A stretch of 64,000 nucleotides of DNA from SBAX01 sp964646605 (GTDB lineage Bacteria > Planctomycetota > Phycisphaerae > UBA1845). The position numbers and the translations under genes are program-made. The notes beneath the pieces are model-generated. The model saw only the letters and a list, made by a program, of their open reading frames with translations. It was not told where the DNA came from and searched no databases. The stretch is taken from NCBI GenBank assembly GCA_964646605.1, contig CAZYEX010000038.1, positions 14,904 to 78,903 on the forward strand. The letters are read 5' to 3'. Shown piece by piece: positions 18,427-28,059 of this stretch (position 1 is its first letter; each line of letters begins with the position of its first letter).

Positions 18427-18621
18427 TTAGAATGTCCGAACCAAGTTCTCGAGCGCGAAAACCGCCGATTCCGAGCCGAGGGTGACCAAAGCACGCAGCA
18501 CCAAGTCGGGATCCAACCCTGTCAACGTAGGACACCCTTGGAGCAGCACCGGGCTACAAAGACCGCACCAGGCCGCAAGCCGAAAAAAACGCCGACCCGC
18601 GCCCGCCAATCGCGTAGACAT
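18427..18621 (-). CDS. Small putative lipoprotein
   Basis: A 64-residue protein beginning MSTRLAGAGRRFFRLAAWCG, with a lipobox-like PVLLQGC at about residue 29. The mature peptide is short and helical. I start at 18621, where GGAAG lies 6 bases upstream, rather than at an in-frame ATG at 18708. It opens the minus-strand set small protein - small protein - barrel - FecR-like. Function unknown; it may be a subunit or pilot for the barrel. Confidence 0.5.
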   Translation of the reverse strand: MSTRLAGAGRRFFRLAAWCGLCSPVLLQGCPTLTGLDPDLVLRALVTLGSESAVFALENLVRTF

Positions 18622-18836
18622 ACTCGCTTCCTTCAAGACCACGAGGTTCTCAAGGCTACCCACAAACCGTCTCAATGCCGCGCTCAACCTGACGACGGGG
18701 CATTCCAACGGTTCCTCGCACGAAAGTCAACCATAAACTTGATTTGTGTTGCCGGACCCGGCAGCCCCGCTTTGAACATCTGTTTTCGGTAGGAACCGGC
18801 CGGCCGTCAACCGGCTGCTCGGGAACCGCAGCACGC

Positions 18837-21800
18837 TCAGTTTCCGGCACCCACCGGCTCGGCAAACGCGGCGAAAAGCTTGGCTCCTTCCTTATCCACT
18901 TTTCCCAAGTCCCCACTTTCGGAGCCAAGTGGCGAAGCGAACTCTACGCAGATACTCGGCTCTTGCGGGTTGCGGCACGACTTCTGAAGCTCCCGGAGAG
19001 TCTGAAACGTTACCTCCTTTTGTGGTGCCGAGCTATCACCCCTAATTCGCAGGCGCAGCGAACGGTGGTCGAGGGCGACGGCAGAGAGTCCGGGCTCCAC
19101 CCACGTCCCATCCAGGCCGATGGCGACCTCCAGGAGGTCTTCGACGGGTTGAAAAACCGCTGACTGAACGATCCCCTTTGCAACGACTTCGTTGGAGTGG
19201 CTGGGGAACCGAAGAACGCCGCAATTCTGCGGCCTGCGACTTCCCCCGATCGGTGCCTGCCACACAAGGGCGTATCCCGTCCGCGCGCCCCAGAACAATT
19301 CCAAGAAGTGCGTGTATCTGCTGTTCTCTTGTCTGTTGGTGATCTCCACCAGTGTGGCGTTCGGGGGTGCGGTTCCCTTGGATCGATCGAACCGCTTGAT
19401 AAGACCAAGTTCCTGGAGGCGAGTCGCCAGATAACTTTCGCTGATTGGGGCGAGCCCGGAATCGTCATACGCTAACCCCCCGAGTTTGCCCTCGAACTCC
19501 GCGCGCAGGGGGGCTATGCGCAGCACGACCACCCGTGCGCGGACGGCCTCCACGAAGTCGACGAACTCTTCGCACTTGGCGTCCGCGGCATTGGGGTCTT
19601 CGGGGAGGACCCGAGTGAAGTCTCCCACCGGTAGAGGTAATTGGAAGAACCCTGGTTTGAGTCGGTTACGATCGGCTGGGAGCAGGGAGGGGCGCGGTTC
19701 GTAAACCAGTCGTCCTTTGACCTGCACGGACCGCCCCACCATCGCGATTTCGTCCGGTCGCGCCGAAATCTGAATCCCGCGGTCCGTTAGCGCGATCAGC
19801 GCGTCTCTTACAGCCAGTGCTTGGGTTTGCCCGAAGACCGCCTGGATGTTCTGATTCGCCTTTGGGTCGTTCTCGGTGATGCCCGCCTTCTCCAGCAGGA
19901 ATCCCGCCTGTGCCGCAACTTTGTATGCCTTCGCCGCCTCCGACCACGCCGGCGGATCTCGACCGGCAAGGTCGTCGGCGAGCGCCTGGACGATTCTCTT
20001 GATCGCTTCCGGGCGCTGGCGCTCCTGTGAAGATCCGGTTTGAAGATCCATCGGAACGGCAACGTCCAGGCGAATGGGAACATCGGACCCGCGCAAGTCC
20101 TCTGACACTTTTACTCGCGGTGTGCCCATCTCCCAGGGGTAACGGATGATGATTGTGACGCCGGACGTAGGACGCACGGGGTCTACGTCAATCGTAAAGA
20201 GCCCCGACTTGATCTCTTCGGTCCAATCGCCGGGGCGCCAATTGTATTCCGCAAGCCCGGTACTCACTTGGTCCCAGGGGATGTCCGCGAGGACCTCTTC
20301 GGGGTTCACGGGTTGAAACTGGTCCTTGTACAGTTGGAAGAATTCCGCGGGCGAAACCTTCCAGCTGAACTTGCCCTCGTTGGGTTCGTAGGCGGCCTCG
20401 TTGGTCAGGGGTGGTTTCTGGGTTTCGTTCGCGGGGCGAACTTCGATGGAAACGCGGTCGTCGCTCGGGAACGTCGGCCTGAAGTCGAAGGGATTGGGCG
20501 CAGGGGGCGGGGCGGGGAAGGCAGCCATGAGTTCCGTGATCGCCGCTTCCCGCGCCACGCACCATTGGTGACCGCGGTACACCTCCGCCGCTTTCGACCG
20601 AAATTCACGGAGCTCCTTGGCCAAATCGTCCTCCAATGCCGGGTAGCTCATCTCGCCGCGGGCGAGTTTCGCCTCGCCTTCGCGATAGTGTGAACACTCC
20701 CTCTCCCCGGACGGCGCGGCGGTTAGGGTGAGGTCCAACCGTACCAACGTTCCGTTCGCTTGCACGGGCGCCGAGGGGGACGGCATCGTGACGCGCAACC
20801 CCTGGATTCCCTCAGCCTGGAGAAAGTCCTCGACCCTCCGGACGCTTCGTCCGTCCACTAGGGGCACGAGGCGGGTGACCAAGGCGTCGAAGTCTTCCAA
20901 CTCCCATTCCAACTTCAGCGCTCGCCAAAGAAGACTCGCTTCGACGAACGCGTCTGAGTCGTCGCCGCCGAAAAGTGCAAGCCTCAAGGCAATCGCCGTT
21001 TGCGGGGCGTTGAGTGCGCCCGGACCTGGGGCGATCTTGGGAAGCGCGGGGCGAAGGCGGTCGAGAACGGCATCGAGGCGCGCGGTTTGAAGTGCAACTA
21101 GCGCCAAGACGAGCCGATCGCGGGCCGCAGCCAGCCCCACGTCATCCAGAATCGCCATCGCGTCCCCTTCTGACTCCGCCACCTGGAGTGACGTCGAATT
21201 CAATGAGAATCCGGCATCGTCGGTCGTCGCGAGGGCGATGCGAACGGTCGCCGTTCGTCGCCACTTTCCGTCGACGCGACTCCATTCGCCCGGGGTCTCC
21301 ACACGTGCGGTGACCTGCTCGGGAAGCAAGATGCCGAACGCGCTCGCGCATGCTTGGTAAACCAAGTCGGCAACCCGTCGGGTGGCTAACTCATCGAGCT
21401 TCGCGTTCACTTCATCGGCGAGTTGCTTGACGATCGGTCCCGCCGCGGCGTCGTCCCAGGTTCGGGAGTCCGGCTTGCGCGAGAGGAGAATGGCCTGGGT
21501 TTTCTTGTCCAGCGGCCAACTCGTGGTCCATCGGCATTGGCTCGTCGACGCGTCCCACGGCGGAGGTTCGTCGCAGCCGACCTCCGCGCCGGGCAACGCG
21601 CCGGTGATTCGTTGGGTGATCGCGTCTTTGGCGTTGGCCCAATGCGACTCCTCACGGGACGCTACCTGGTCCCGCGTTTCCTTGCGTAGATCGACGAGCA
21701 TGTTCGAGCCGCCAAACCCCTTCGGGATCTGTTCATTCGGCTGGATAGGCAGGTCGTGCGCCTCGTGTTTGGGATCGAGACAGGTGATCGACACTTTCAC

Positions 21801-24206
21801 GATGTCGCTCTGCGGAGGGTCGTTGACCGCGGCGACCAGGATGCAGCCCGCGTTGGCGGCCTGAGACCCGTCGCAAAAATATGCGTCGGGAATGGGAACA
21901 CTTCGCGCCTCACCGTCGGCGGCCTTCAGGTAGGCAAGGACTTCGCGGCGGCGGGTCTCCGGCGTCGGCGTGGTGAGAATTCGGACGAGCCAAACGACTA
22001 TGGTGATCACCACGATCCCAACCGCAACGCCGCCCACTCCCATCGCGATCCGCGCCGTGGGCAGGGATTTCTGGGGAAAGACGGCGAGCTTTGCATCCCA
22101 CCTCCGTTCTCGTCGCCAGACGTGCTGGTCGTGATCCCATTCGGCACGTAGGGAGAGCCCGCGATAGCCGGGCGGGGGTTTGAGGGAAAATACGAGCGAG
22201 TCAACGAGCTTTTCGCCGGCCGGCGGGGCAAGCTCCAGATTGGTTTGCGGGGATTGCTTGGCGACGACTTGTTGGAGTGGAGTGCGAAGCGCGTTCAAGC
22301 CTTCGCGCTGTCGAACCAGGAGCGCTTGGTCGAGTTTCTTGGTGCTCTCCGCGATGATCGCAGGAACTTTGATGTCGGCCGGTGGGTGTTCGACTTTGGA
22401 CGGGGACCGAAGGTGCGCGGCCCACTCGACCGTCGCGGATGTCTTTTCCAGCTCGTGCAGCTTGGCGACCCAGGCTTGGACGATCTTTTGATCACGCTCC
22501 TGGCCCTCGGCGAGGGCCTTCGCCCCGCGCCCCTTGCTGATCCGATCGCGTTGCGAGGCGATTGCCGTGGCCGCATCCGCGGGCGGATGCTCCAGCCGAG
22601 GCGGTTTGAGAAGACGCGCGTCCGCCCCGTCCCAGTCCTTCCGATCCAGCAACTGGTCGATTTGTTTGAGCCAGCGCTGAAATCGGTGCTGATCCCTTGT
22701 GCGTCGACCCTGGACGACGGTTTCCTCGAGTTGAGCGAGTTGGGATTGCAGGCGTTGTTCGAAAGCCTTGAGTTCCGCAAGCCAGAGGGTGCGATCCGGC
22801 GGTTGAGCGATCCGCTTCCTTGCCTCCTTCAGTTGGCGCGACTGGATCAGGGACGCAATCTCGTCACACCATTGTTTGTCCTTTTGATTCGCGGCTGCAA
22901 TACGTTCGCGCTCGGATTGGATTCGGCGGCGCAGGTCCTCGATGACCGACTGGCGAAGCGCCGCGAGTTCGGGCACGGCTTCGACGCTTCGCAGAACGCT
23001 CTCCGCTTGCTCGACGGCACCCTGGGCCAGGGATTGCGTGGCCCGTTCGAGGTAGGCGTCGGCGAGCTTGGCGGCGAGTTGGTCCTCGATGGCGCGGGCA
23101 CGGCTTTTGATGTCGGCGTCCGCGGAGGGTTCGGAAGCGAGGTCTCGAATCCGTTTGAGGGCCGTGGGCCATGCCGTAAGGTCCGCGGGGGGCTGGTTGC
23201 GAAGTCCTTCCAGTTCCACGAGAAGGGCTCGACGCTCTCCCTCGCCGATCTTTTCGAGCAACCACCGCCTTCGATCGGCGAGGCGCGCGGCGCTGCGTTT
23301 CCCGGCTGCCGTCTCCAGAAGGTTGTCCAATCGGGCGACGAATTCGTTTAGGCGCGGTAGCGCCGTGGGATCGACCTGGGCGAGGTCGGCCAGAAACTCC
23401 TCCACCGGATCCGGACCGGCAATGGTCAGGAGTGCGGCGCGGAGCTCGCGTAAAGACGGAAAGCGATCCTCTGGTTCGGCGGCGATGGCGCGGTCCACGA
23501 TGGAGGCTAGGGTCGGTTCAAGGTCGGGTTTGACGTTCAGGGCCGGCGCGGGCCGTGAAGCCACAATCTTGCGTTTACAGGACGCCGCGTCGGTGCGTTC
23601 CGCGGCGAAGGGGTATCGACCCGTCGCCAGTTGATAGAGCATCACGCCGATGGCGAACTGATCGCTGTACTCCGAGAGTTGTTCCGGAGATTGCCACAGT
23701 TCCCGGGCCATGTACGCCGCGAGGAGCTCCAGTTCGGCGCTGGCGAACCAGGGATCATCCTTGAGAATGTTCAGGAAGGCGGGGACGATCCCGAAGTCGG
23801 CCACCGCGATTCGGTCGTCGACCAGAAAGATGCAAGTCGGACGCAGGGAACCGTGGGGTCGGCTGCGGCCTTGTGGGGGGTAGCAGGCCGTCGCCACGGC
23901 GTCGCAAATTTGAATGCCGGACAGCGCGACCTCGCGGGGGGGCAGCGGGGCCCGAGCGTTCATGGATTCGAGGGTCGCGGCCTCCGCGGGCGTTTCCAGA
24001 ACGAAAATGCCGGCGGAATCGATTTCGATGGAGTGGATCTGTCGAATGTACTCGCATTGCGCGGCGGCGGCCCGTTGAAACGCCGCCGCTTGTTCGAGAG
24101 CGCCAGTCAGCGCCGCGATGGTCGCGACATCCACGTCCGCCGGGCGACCGGCGAGGAATCTACGCCCCAATTGCCCCGAAGCGACCTGTGAAGGGACGTC
24201 TGCCAT
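18837..24206 (-). CDS. Giant membrane-anchored pseudokinase beside the T6SS cluster
   Basis: This 1789-residue protein has a kinase-like domain at residues 1-270. The catalytic-loop position reads HGSLRPTCIFL (118-128) where active kinases have HRDxKxxN, so the catalytic Asp, Lys and Asn are all replaced. DFG is kept (137-139), as are SPEQ (173-176) and DQFAIGVMLYQLATG. No glycine loop or VAIK lysine is seen in the short N-lobe. Residues 270-700 are mainly charged helix. One transmembrane segment lies at about 719-741 (IVVITIVVWLVRIL). About 1050 residues follow and would be outside the cytoplasm. It is divergent from the T6SS operon, where an active PpkA-like kinase often sits, so a regulatory or scaffold role in secretion is inferred, not shown. 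Confidence 0.75.
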   Translation of the reverse strand: MADVPSQVASGQLGRRFLAGRPADVDVATIAALTGALEQAAAFQRAAAAQCEYIRQIHSIEIDSAGIFVLETPAEAATLESMNARAPLPPREVALSGIQICDAVATACYPPQGRSRPHGSLRPTCIFLVDDRIAVADFGIVPAFLNILKDDPWFASAELELLAAYMARELWQSPEQLSEYSDQFAIGVMLYQLATGRYPFAAERTDAASCKRKIVASRPAPALNVKPDLEPTLASIVDRAIAAEPEDRFPSLRELRAALLTIAGPDPVEEFLADLAQVDPTALPRLNEFVARLDNLLETAAGKRSAARLADRRRWLLEKIGEGERRALLVELEGLRNQPPADLTAWPTALKRIRDLASEPSADADIKSRARAIEDQLAAKLADAYLERATQSLAQGAVEQAESVLRSVEAVPELAALRQSVIEDLRRRIQSERERIAAANQKDKQWCDEIASLIQSRQLKEARKRIAQPPDRTLWLAELKAFEQRLQSQLAQLEETVVQGRRTRDQHRFQRWLKQIDQLLDRKDWDGADARLLKPPRLEHPPADAATAIASQRDRISKGRGAKALAEGQERDQKIVQAWVAKLHELEKTSATVEWAAHLRSPSKVEHPPADIKVPAIIAESTKKLDQALLVRQREGLNALRTPLQQVVAKQSPQTNLELAPPAGEKLVDSLVFSLKPPPGYRGLSLRAEWDHDQHVWRRERRWDAKLAVFPQKSLPTARIAMGVGGVAVGIVVITIVVWLVRILTTPTPETRRREVLAYLKAADGEARSVPIPDAYFCDGSQAANAGCILVAAVNDPPQSDIVKVSITCLDPKHEAHDLPIQPNEQIPKGFGGSNMLVDLRKETRDQVASREESHWANAKDAITQRITGALPGAEVGCDEPPPWDASTSQCRWTTSWPLDKKTQAILLSRKPDSRTWDDAAAGPIVKQLADEVNAKLDELATRRVADLVYQACASAFGILLPEQVTARVETPGEWSRVDGKWRRTATVRIALATTDDAGFSLNSTSLQVAESEGDAMAILDDVGLAAARDRLVLALVALQTARLDAVLDRLRPALPKIAPGPGALNAPQTAIALRLALFGGDDSDAFVEASLLWRALKLEWELEDFDALVTRLVPLVDGRSVRRVEDFLQAEGIQGLRVTMPSPSAPVQANGTLVRLDLTLTAAPSGERECSHYREGEAKLARGEMSYPALEDDLAKELREFRSKAAEVYRGHQWCVAREAAITELMAAFPAPPPAPNPFDFRPTFPSDDRVSIEVRPANETQKPPLTNEAAYEPNEGKFSWKVSPAEFFQLYKDQFQPVNPEEVLADIPWDQVSTGLAEYNWRPGDWTEEIKSGLFTIDVDPVRPTSGVTIIIRYPWEMGTPRVKVSEDLRGSDVPIRLDVAVPMDLQTGSSQERQRPEAIKRIVQALADDLAGRDPPAWSEAAKAYKVAAQAGFLLEKAGITENDPKANQNIQAVFGQTQALAVRDALIALTDRGIQISARPDEIAMVGRSVQVKGRLVYEPRPSLLPADRNRLKPGFFQLPLPVGDFTRVLPEDPNAADAKCEEFVDFVEAVRARVVVLRIAPLRAEFEGKLGGLAYDDSGLAPISESYLATRLQELGLIKRFDRSKGTAPPNATLVEITNRQENSRYTHFLELFWGARTGYALVWQAPIGGSRRPQNCGVLRFPSHSNEVVAKGIVQSAVFQPVEDLLEVAIGLDGTWVEPGLSAVALDHRSLRLRIRGDSSAPQKEVTFQTLRELQKSCRNPQEPSICVEFASPLGSESGDLGKVDKEGAKLFAAFAEPVGAGN

Positions 24207-24522
24207 TCGGTTCCGGTTGACCCGCGTCCGTGGAACTCCGCGTCGCCGGTCGGTCGCCGGCGGTTTGCCCTGCGCAGGACGCCGAGCCTCGACCGATGGT
24301 ACGAAGACTCACCCGTTCCTCAAACTTCACGGCCCGGCGCTGACGATCTCGGACCCCCAGTCCATGTTTTGCCCCTATCTTCACCAAACGCCCCCGATCG
24401 GGAGCCAACCCGTTCGCCTCCGGTTGCGTTGCGTGGTGGACGAGGTACAATGACGGCTCTGGTTTTCTCGGTGAAATCCGGATCAAAGCCACTCCCTTCC
24501 GCGAAGTGGATGAAGAGGTCTG
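24207..24522. promoter_or_regulatory. Divergent control region of the T6SS locus
   Basis: These 316 bases separate the minus-strand pseudokinase from the plus-strand T6SS cluster and must hold both promoters. A sigma70-like promoter for the plus strand is listed separately. I found no clear sigma54 signature (TGGCAC-N5-TTGC). A GAAGAGG ribosome binding site stands 4 bases before the ATG at 24523. The minus-strand start has only a weak GGAA. Confidence 0.5.
24424..24451 (+). promoter_or_regulatory. Candidate sigma70 promoter for the T6SS cluster
   Basis: TTGCGT (24424-24429) and TACAAT (24446-24451) are separated by 16 bases, close to the optimal spacing. Transcription would begin near 24458, about 65 bases before the first gene. 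This is a motif match only. Confidence 0.4.
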
Positions 24523-26781
24523 ATGGCCCCGGGCAACCCTCAGAAGGACCGTGCGGCGGGCAAGACCGCCGAAGCCAACGTCGCGCAACCCGCGGCCGAC
24601 GCGCAGACCCCTTCGCCCGTAACCGCTGAACTCCTTCCGCGCCAAGGAGGGGTGGGTGCGCTGCACATCTTCTTGAACGAGCCGCGTCCCGACCAGGGCG
24701 ACCATCTCGCCTCGCAGCCCCTTATGGGTATCAGCCTGAACGGCCGGTCGTCCCGCATCTACAAGGCCGCCTTGGTCAGCGCCGAGGGCGCCATTTTGGC
24801 GACCTACGCCTTGAAAGTGCAACGCACGGATCTGCAGCCTTCCGCCGTGGCGCTGCGCGGCGCCCAGGAATCGTGGCAAAAGGACGACGCCGCGTGGCGG
24901 GAGCGGTCTCGGCTCCGCTGTGAATGCAGCGCCGCGGGCGAAGTGACGCCGATCACGGCGGCTTTGTCGGAATTTAAGGCCGACGACGGCATCGGACGGT
25001 TGGGACCGAGGTTCTTTTGCAAACACCGCAAGCTCTTTTTTCACCCCCGGTCGCCGGAGTCCTTCGAGTTGTTGCACGACTGCCACGACCAGCAACTTCT
25101 GACCCGGATTGGATTGCCGACGCCCAGCGCCGGACGTGAACGGTTCCTTTGCGGCAAGGAGGACACCGGTTCGCCCAATTTTCGCTTGTTTACGGAGACC
25201 CCGCCGACGGGTGCCGGGGCTAAGGGCGTGGGTACCGAAGAAGAGTGCATCCTGGCCCAAGGTCGGGTCGCCCACGCACGGGCGGCCATCGCGGAATCAG
25301 ACCCCAAGCTGAACGCGGAACTTGAGGCCACGTTTCCCTGCTACACATGCACCGAGGCCCGGCGTTGCTACCCCGAGGACGGCGGGTATGCACGCGTAAT
25401 CGACCGTGTTGCTGTATTTTCACTGCATAATTTCCAGTCAGAATGCGTCGAACTCTTCGATTTGCAGTTCGATGACTTCGCGGATTTCCTCGGGGGGCGG
25501 GGTTTGGACGCGTGGATCGAAGACGTTCGCCGCGCCCCGACCTCGACGACCAACGCCCATTTGCTGAATCGGCTGCAACATCTGCGCGACTGTCCGCTGT
25601 CCTTCGCCAGCGATGGGTATTCCGACGCTGCCGGGATGATGGAGATTCTCCTTCTCAAATGGGAGCTCGTCACGCAGGTCGTCGATCGTGTTCTCAAACT
25701 TCGCGCCGACGTCGGTCGTGCACATTTGAGCCTGACCCCGCGGCACGTTCTGGTGCAACTTGGTCCAACGGGGACGGCGGCACGGGCGGCGTGGTCGTTT
25801 CGCGTCGGGCTCATCGGCGTGGCCGATGCCGTACCGGTTCGTGTCGAGGATGGGGTCGATGCAGCGCTCACCCGTCCCCCGGCATCGACGGACCCGTTCT
25901 ACGGATCCGCGGCGCTTCACCGGGCCTCGGCGGAGTTCGAACGTTGGCGACGTGTCGCCGTGCGTCTCGAGGAGGTGACCGCTGATCCGGAGAATCCGTC
26001 GATTACCAAAGTCAACGGACGGTTGATGGATTCCTCGCTGGTCTCGTCCGACCTGGGACCGGACAGCGTGTTCCAAATCGACTTGCCCGCCGCGGACAGC
26101 TTGCATCGCCTTGTGGTCTGGGGCAAACCAACGGAGAAGCCGAGCGGGAACGAGGTCGCCTTTACGGGGGCCTTGGCGGGCCAAAAACACGCCGTGGACC
26201 TCTCCCTGTGCGTCGGCAACCTGATCGAGGAAGTGAACTGCGCTCATTACCCCTACCTAGGGGTGACGCACGACCTGTATGCCCTCGGGGTGCTCGGTGT
26301 GCGGGCGATGCTGGTCAACGGCCGACAGAAGTTGAGCGAAGTGCTTCCGCAAATCACGCGCTACGTGGACGCCTCGCGGAAGTCGGGAGTCTCCAGCGCA
26401 GGAGAGTTTTCGTTCTCGGCGCCGACCGTCGCGGACACGGCCTCGTGGTGGGACTGCGGACATGTTCTGTTTTCGCCTCCCGAGCGTCTGCCCTTCACCA
26501 ACCCCACCCTTGGTGCAGCTTGGAACCGCATTCTGACGGTGGTGATGAGACTCCTTGCGACGAATGCTCCGTTCGGGTACGCCGCGGTCGTTGCGGGGCG
26601 CGACGATGAGTTCCGGGTCCTCTCCGCGATTTACGATGAGTGTCTTTCGATCGGCGAGGATTTGCGTGGGGCGTTGTACGCGGCCTTGGGGCGGGGAGAG
26701 CGCGATCCGGCGTTGTCCTCGCTGTTGGCGAATTACGTGCAGGACGAGCCCGCCGTAGGGGAATCGGCCGCGAAGTCGTAG
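24523..26781 (+). CDS. Second, strongly degenerate pseudokinase with Cys-rich insert
   Basis: This 752-residue protein has no signal or membrane segment. A degenerate kinase core lies in the C-terminal half. AHLSLTPRHVLVQ (residues 400-412) stands where the HRDLKPxNILV loop would be, with the catalytic Asp lost. No DFG follows, but THDLYALGVLGVRAML matches kinase subdomain IX. The N-terminal half has scattered cysteines (RCECSA, FFCKH, FLCGK) and a compact CYTCTEARRCYPED, which looks like a zinc-binding knuckle. It is the first gene of the T6SS operon, 15 bases before the next gene, and faces the other pseudokinase across a shared control region. A pairing or signalling role is inferred. Confidence 0.6.
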   Translation: MAPGNPQKDRAAGKTAEANVAQPAADAQTPSPVTAELLPRQGGVGALHIFLNEPRPDQGDHLASQPLMGISLNGRSSRIYKAALVSAEGAILATYALKVQRTDLQPSAVALRGAQESWQKDDAAWRERSRLRCECSAAGEVTPITAALSEFKADDGIGRLGPRFFCKHRKLFFHPRSPESFELLHDCHDQQLLTRIGLPTPSAGRERFLCGKEDTGSPNFRLFTETPPTGAGAKGVGTEEECILAQGRVAHARAAIAESDPKLNAELEATFPCYTCTEARRCYPEDGGYARVIDRVAVFSLHNFQSECVELFDLQFDDFADFLGGRGLDAWIEDVRRAPTSTTNAHLLNRLQHLRDCPLSFASDGYSDAAGMMEILLLKWELVTQVVDRVLKLRADVGRAHLSLTPRHVLVQLGPTGTAARAAWSFRVGLIGVADAVPVRVEDGVDAALTRPPASTDPFYGSAALHRASAEFERWRRVAVRLEEVTADPENPSITKVNGRLMDSSLVSSDLGPDSVFQIDLPAADSLHRLVVWGKPTEKPSGNEVAFTGALAGQKHAVDLSLCVGNLIEEVNCAHYPYLGVTHDLYALGVLGVRAMLVNGRQKLSEVLPQITRYVDASRKSGVSSAGEFSFSAPTVADTASWWDCGHVLFSPPERLPFTNPTLGAAWNRILTVVMRLLATNAPFGYAAVVAGRDDEFRVLSAIYDECLSIGEDLRGALYAALGRGERDPALSSLLANYVQDEPAVGESAAKS

Positions 26782-26796
26782 ACAGGAGATTGTTTC

Positions 26797-28059
26797 GTGG
26801 ATCAGGCTGCGACGATGGAAACTCGGATTCGGCGGGTCCTGCATGAGACGCGGGGGATGACCTCGGCGCAGCGGCAGGAGGAACTCCGCCGGACTATCGG
26901 GGCGCTTTTGGAATCGGTCGCGCCTCCGGACCGGAATTCGACGATCCGTCGTCTCACCCGTCGCCATCCGAGCTGGTTCGAGGCGGGCGAATCCGCGTCG
27001 CCGGATCCGGCGGTCGATGTCCGAGGGACGGCGCCGACGAGTGTGGACGCCACCCGCCAGCGAACGGCTTCGCTGGAGCGGGAGGTCCGCGATCTGCAAG
27101 CGACGTGTGCCGATCTTCGCGAGCAGCTCAACCAACAACGCGAAAAAACAAAGGAGGCGACGGACGAACTGATCAAGAAGGCCGGGGATTGCCGCCAGCT
27201 CGAAAAACGCCATCAGGCGGCGACGGAGAAACTTTCCTTGGTCGAGGAGGAGGCGGAACGCGTGCGGGGCGAGCGTCAGCGGCAAGACGGCGAACTTCAA
27301 GAGGCCCGTGAGGAACGACAACGCTTGAACACCAAGATCATTCGGCTCGAGAGCCAGCTTCACAACACCCTGCGCTCCCAGCCTCCAGCAAGCGGCTCCG
27401 CCCTTCCGCCGGAGCCGGCGCCCAAGCCCGAAACGAAAAAGATCGAGCCTCCGCCGTCGCCGGTCGAACCGCCCGCGCCGCAAGCGCCGGGCGGGGCGTA
27501 CGGCGAGTTCACCGGGCGGATGATGCAGCGCGGCTTCTTGCGTTCCGAGGAGGTCAAGCCGGCGACGGAAGCGCTGGAAAAACGCGTCGGGGCGGTGACC
27601 GCGGAGCTGGTCGAGTTCCAGATCAAGATCGAGAAAATCATCGCCGCGCAGTTGGAGACGCTGGGGGAGAAGCAGGCGGATTACCGGCGGTTCTTGCAGA
27701 ACCTCCAGGCGTTGCGTACGGATGAACGCAGTTGGTGGCGGACGGTGACGTATCGCGACCGGAAACACCTGGATGTCACCGCGGATTTCAAGAACTACCT
27801 CGAGGAGTTGAGCAAGCTGGTATTCGTGATGCTGACCGCGTATCTCAACACTTTGCAGCGGGCGGTGAAGAAACAGGCGATGAGACTGACCCACCCGTCG
27901 GCGATTCGGGCGGAGGCCAATCAGAAACGCCGCGACCCCTGGGAAGTCTATGAAGGTGAGTACGCCGACAGGATTCCGAACCAAATGGCGGACTCCTGCA
28001 TGGCGGAATTGGCCAGCGTGGTAAGGAGCTTGTATGACACGGATAATGCGCAAATCTGA
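26797..28059 (+). CDS. Coiled-coil protein of the T6SS operon
   Basis: This 420-residue cytoplasmic protein has a long heptad-rich coiled coil at about residues 85-190 (LEREVRDLQATCADLREQL onward). A Pro-rich linker follows (about 200-230, PEPAPKPETKKIEPPPSP), then a helical C-terminal domain (about 235-420, with YGEFTGRMMQRGFL). The start is GTG at 26797 with AGGAG 8 bases upstream. It overlaps the TssJ-like gene by 26 bases, so it is a co-translated T6SS gene. No known Tss family fits. It may be a baseplate or membrane-complex accessory. Confidence 0.6.
   Translation: MDQAATMETRIRRVLHETRGMTSAQRQEELRRTIGALLESVAPPDRNSTIRRLTRRHPSWFEAGESASPDPAVDVRGTAPTSVDATRQRTASLEREVRDLQATCADLREQLNQQREKTKEATDELIKKAGDCRQLEKRHQAATEKLSLVEEEAERVRGERQRQDGELQEAREERQRLNTKIIRLESQLHNTLRSQPPASGSALPPEPAPKPETKKIEPPPSPVEPPAPQAPGGAYGEFTGRMMQRGFLRSEEVKPATEALEKRVGAVTAELVEFQIKIEKIIAAQLETLGEKQADYRRFLQNLQALRTDERSWWRTVTYRDRKHLDVTADFKNYLEELSKLVFVMLTAYLNTLQRAVKKQAMRLTHPSAIRAEANQKRRDPWEVYEGEYADRIPNQMADSCMAELASVVRSLYDTDNAQI

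Noticed and set aside
24207..24522. Sigma54 promoter for the T6SS
   Set aside because: Expected in some T6SS loci, but no GG-N10-GC element with the right flanks was seen; only a sigma70-like pair was found.
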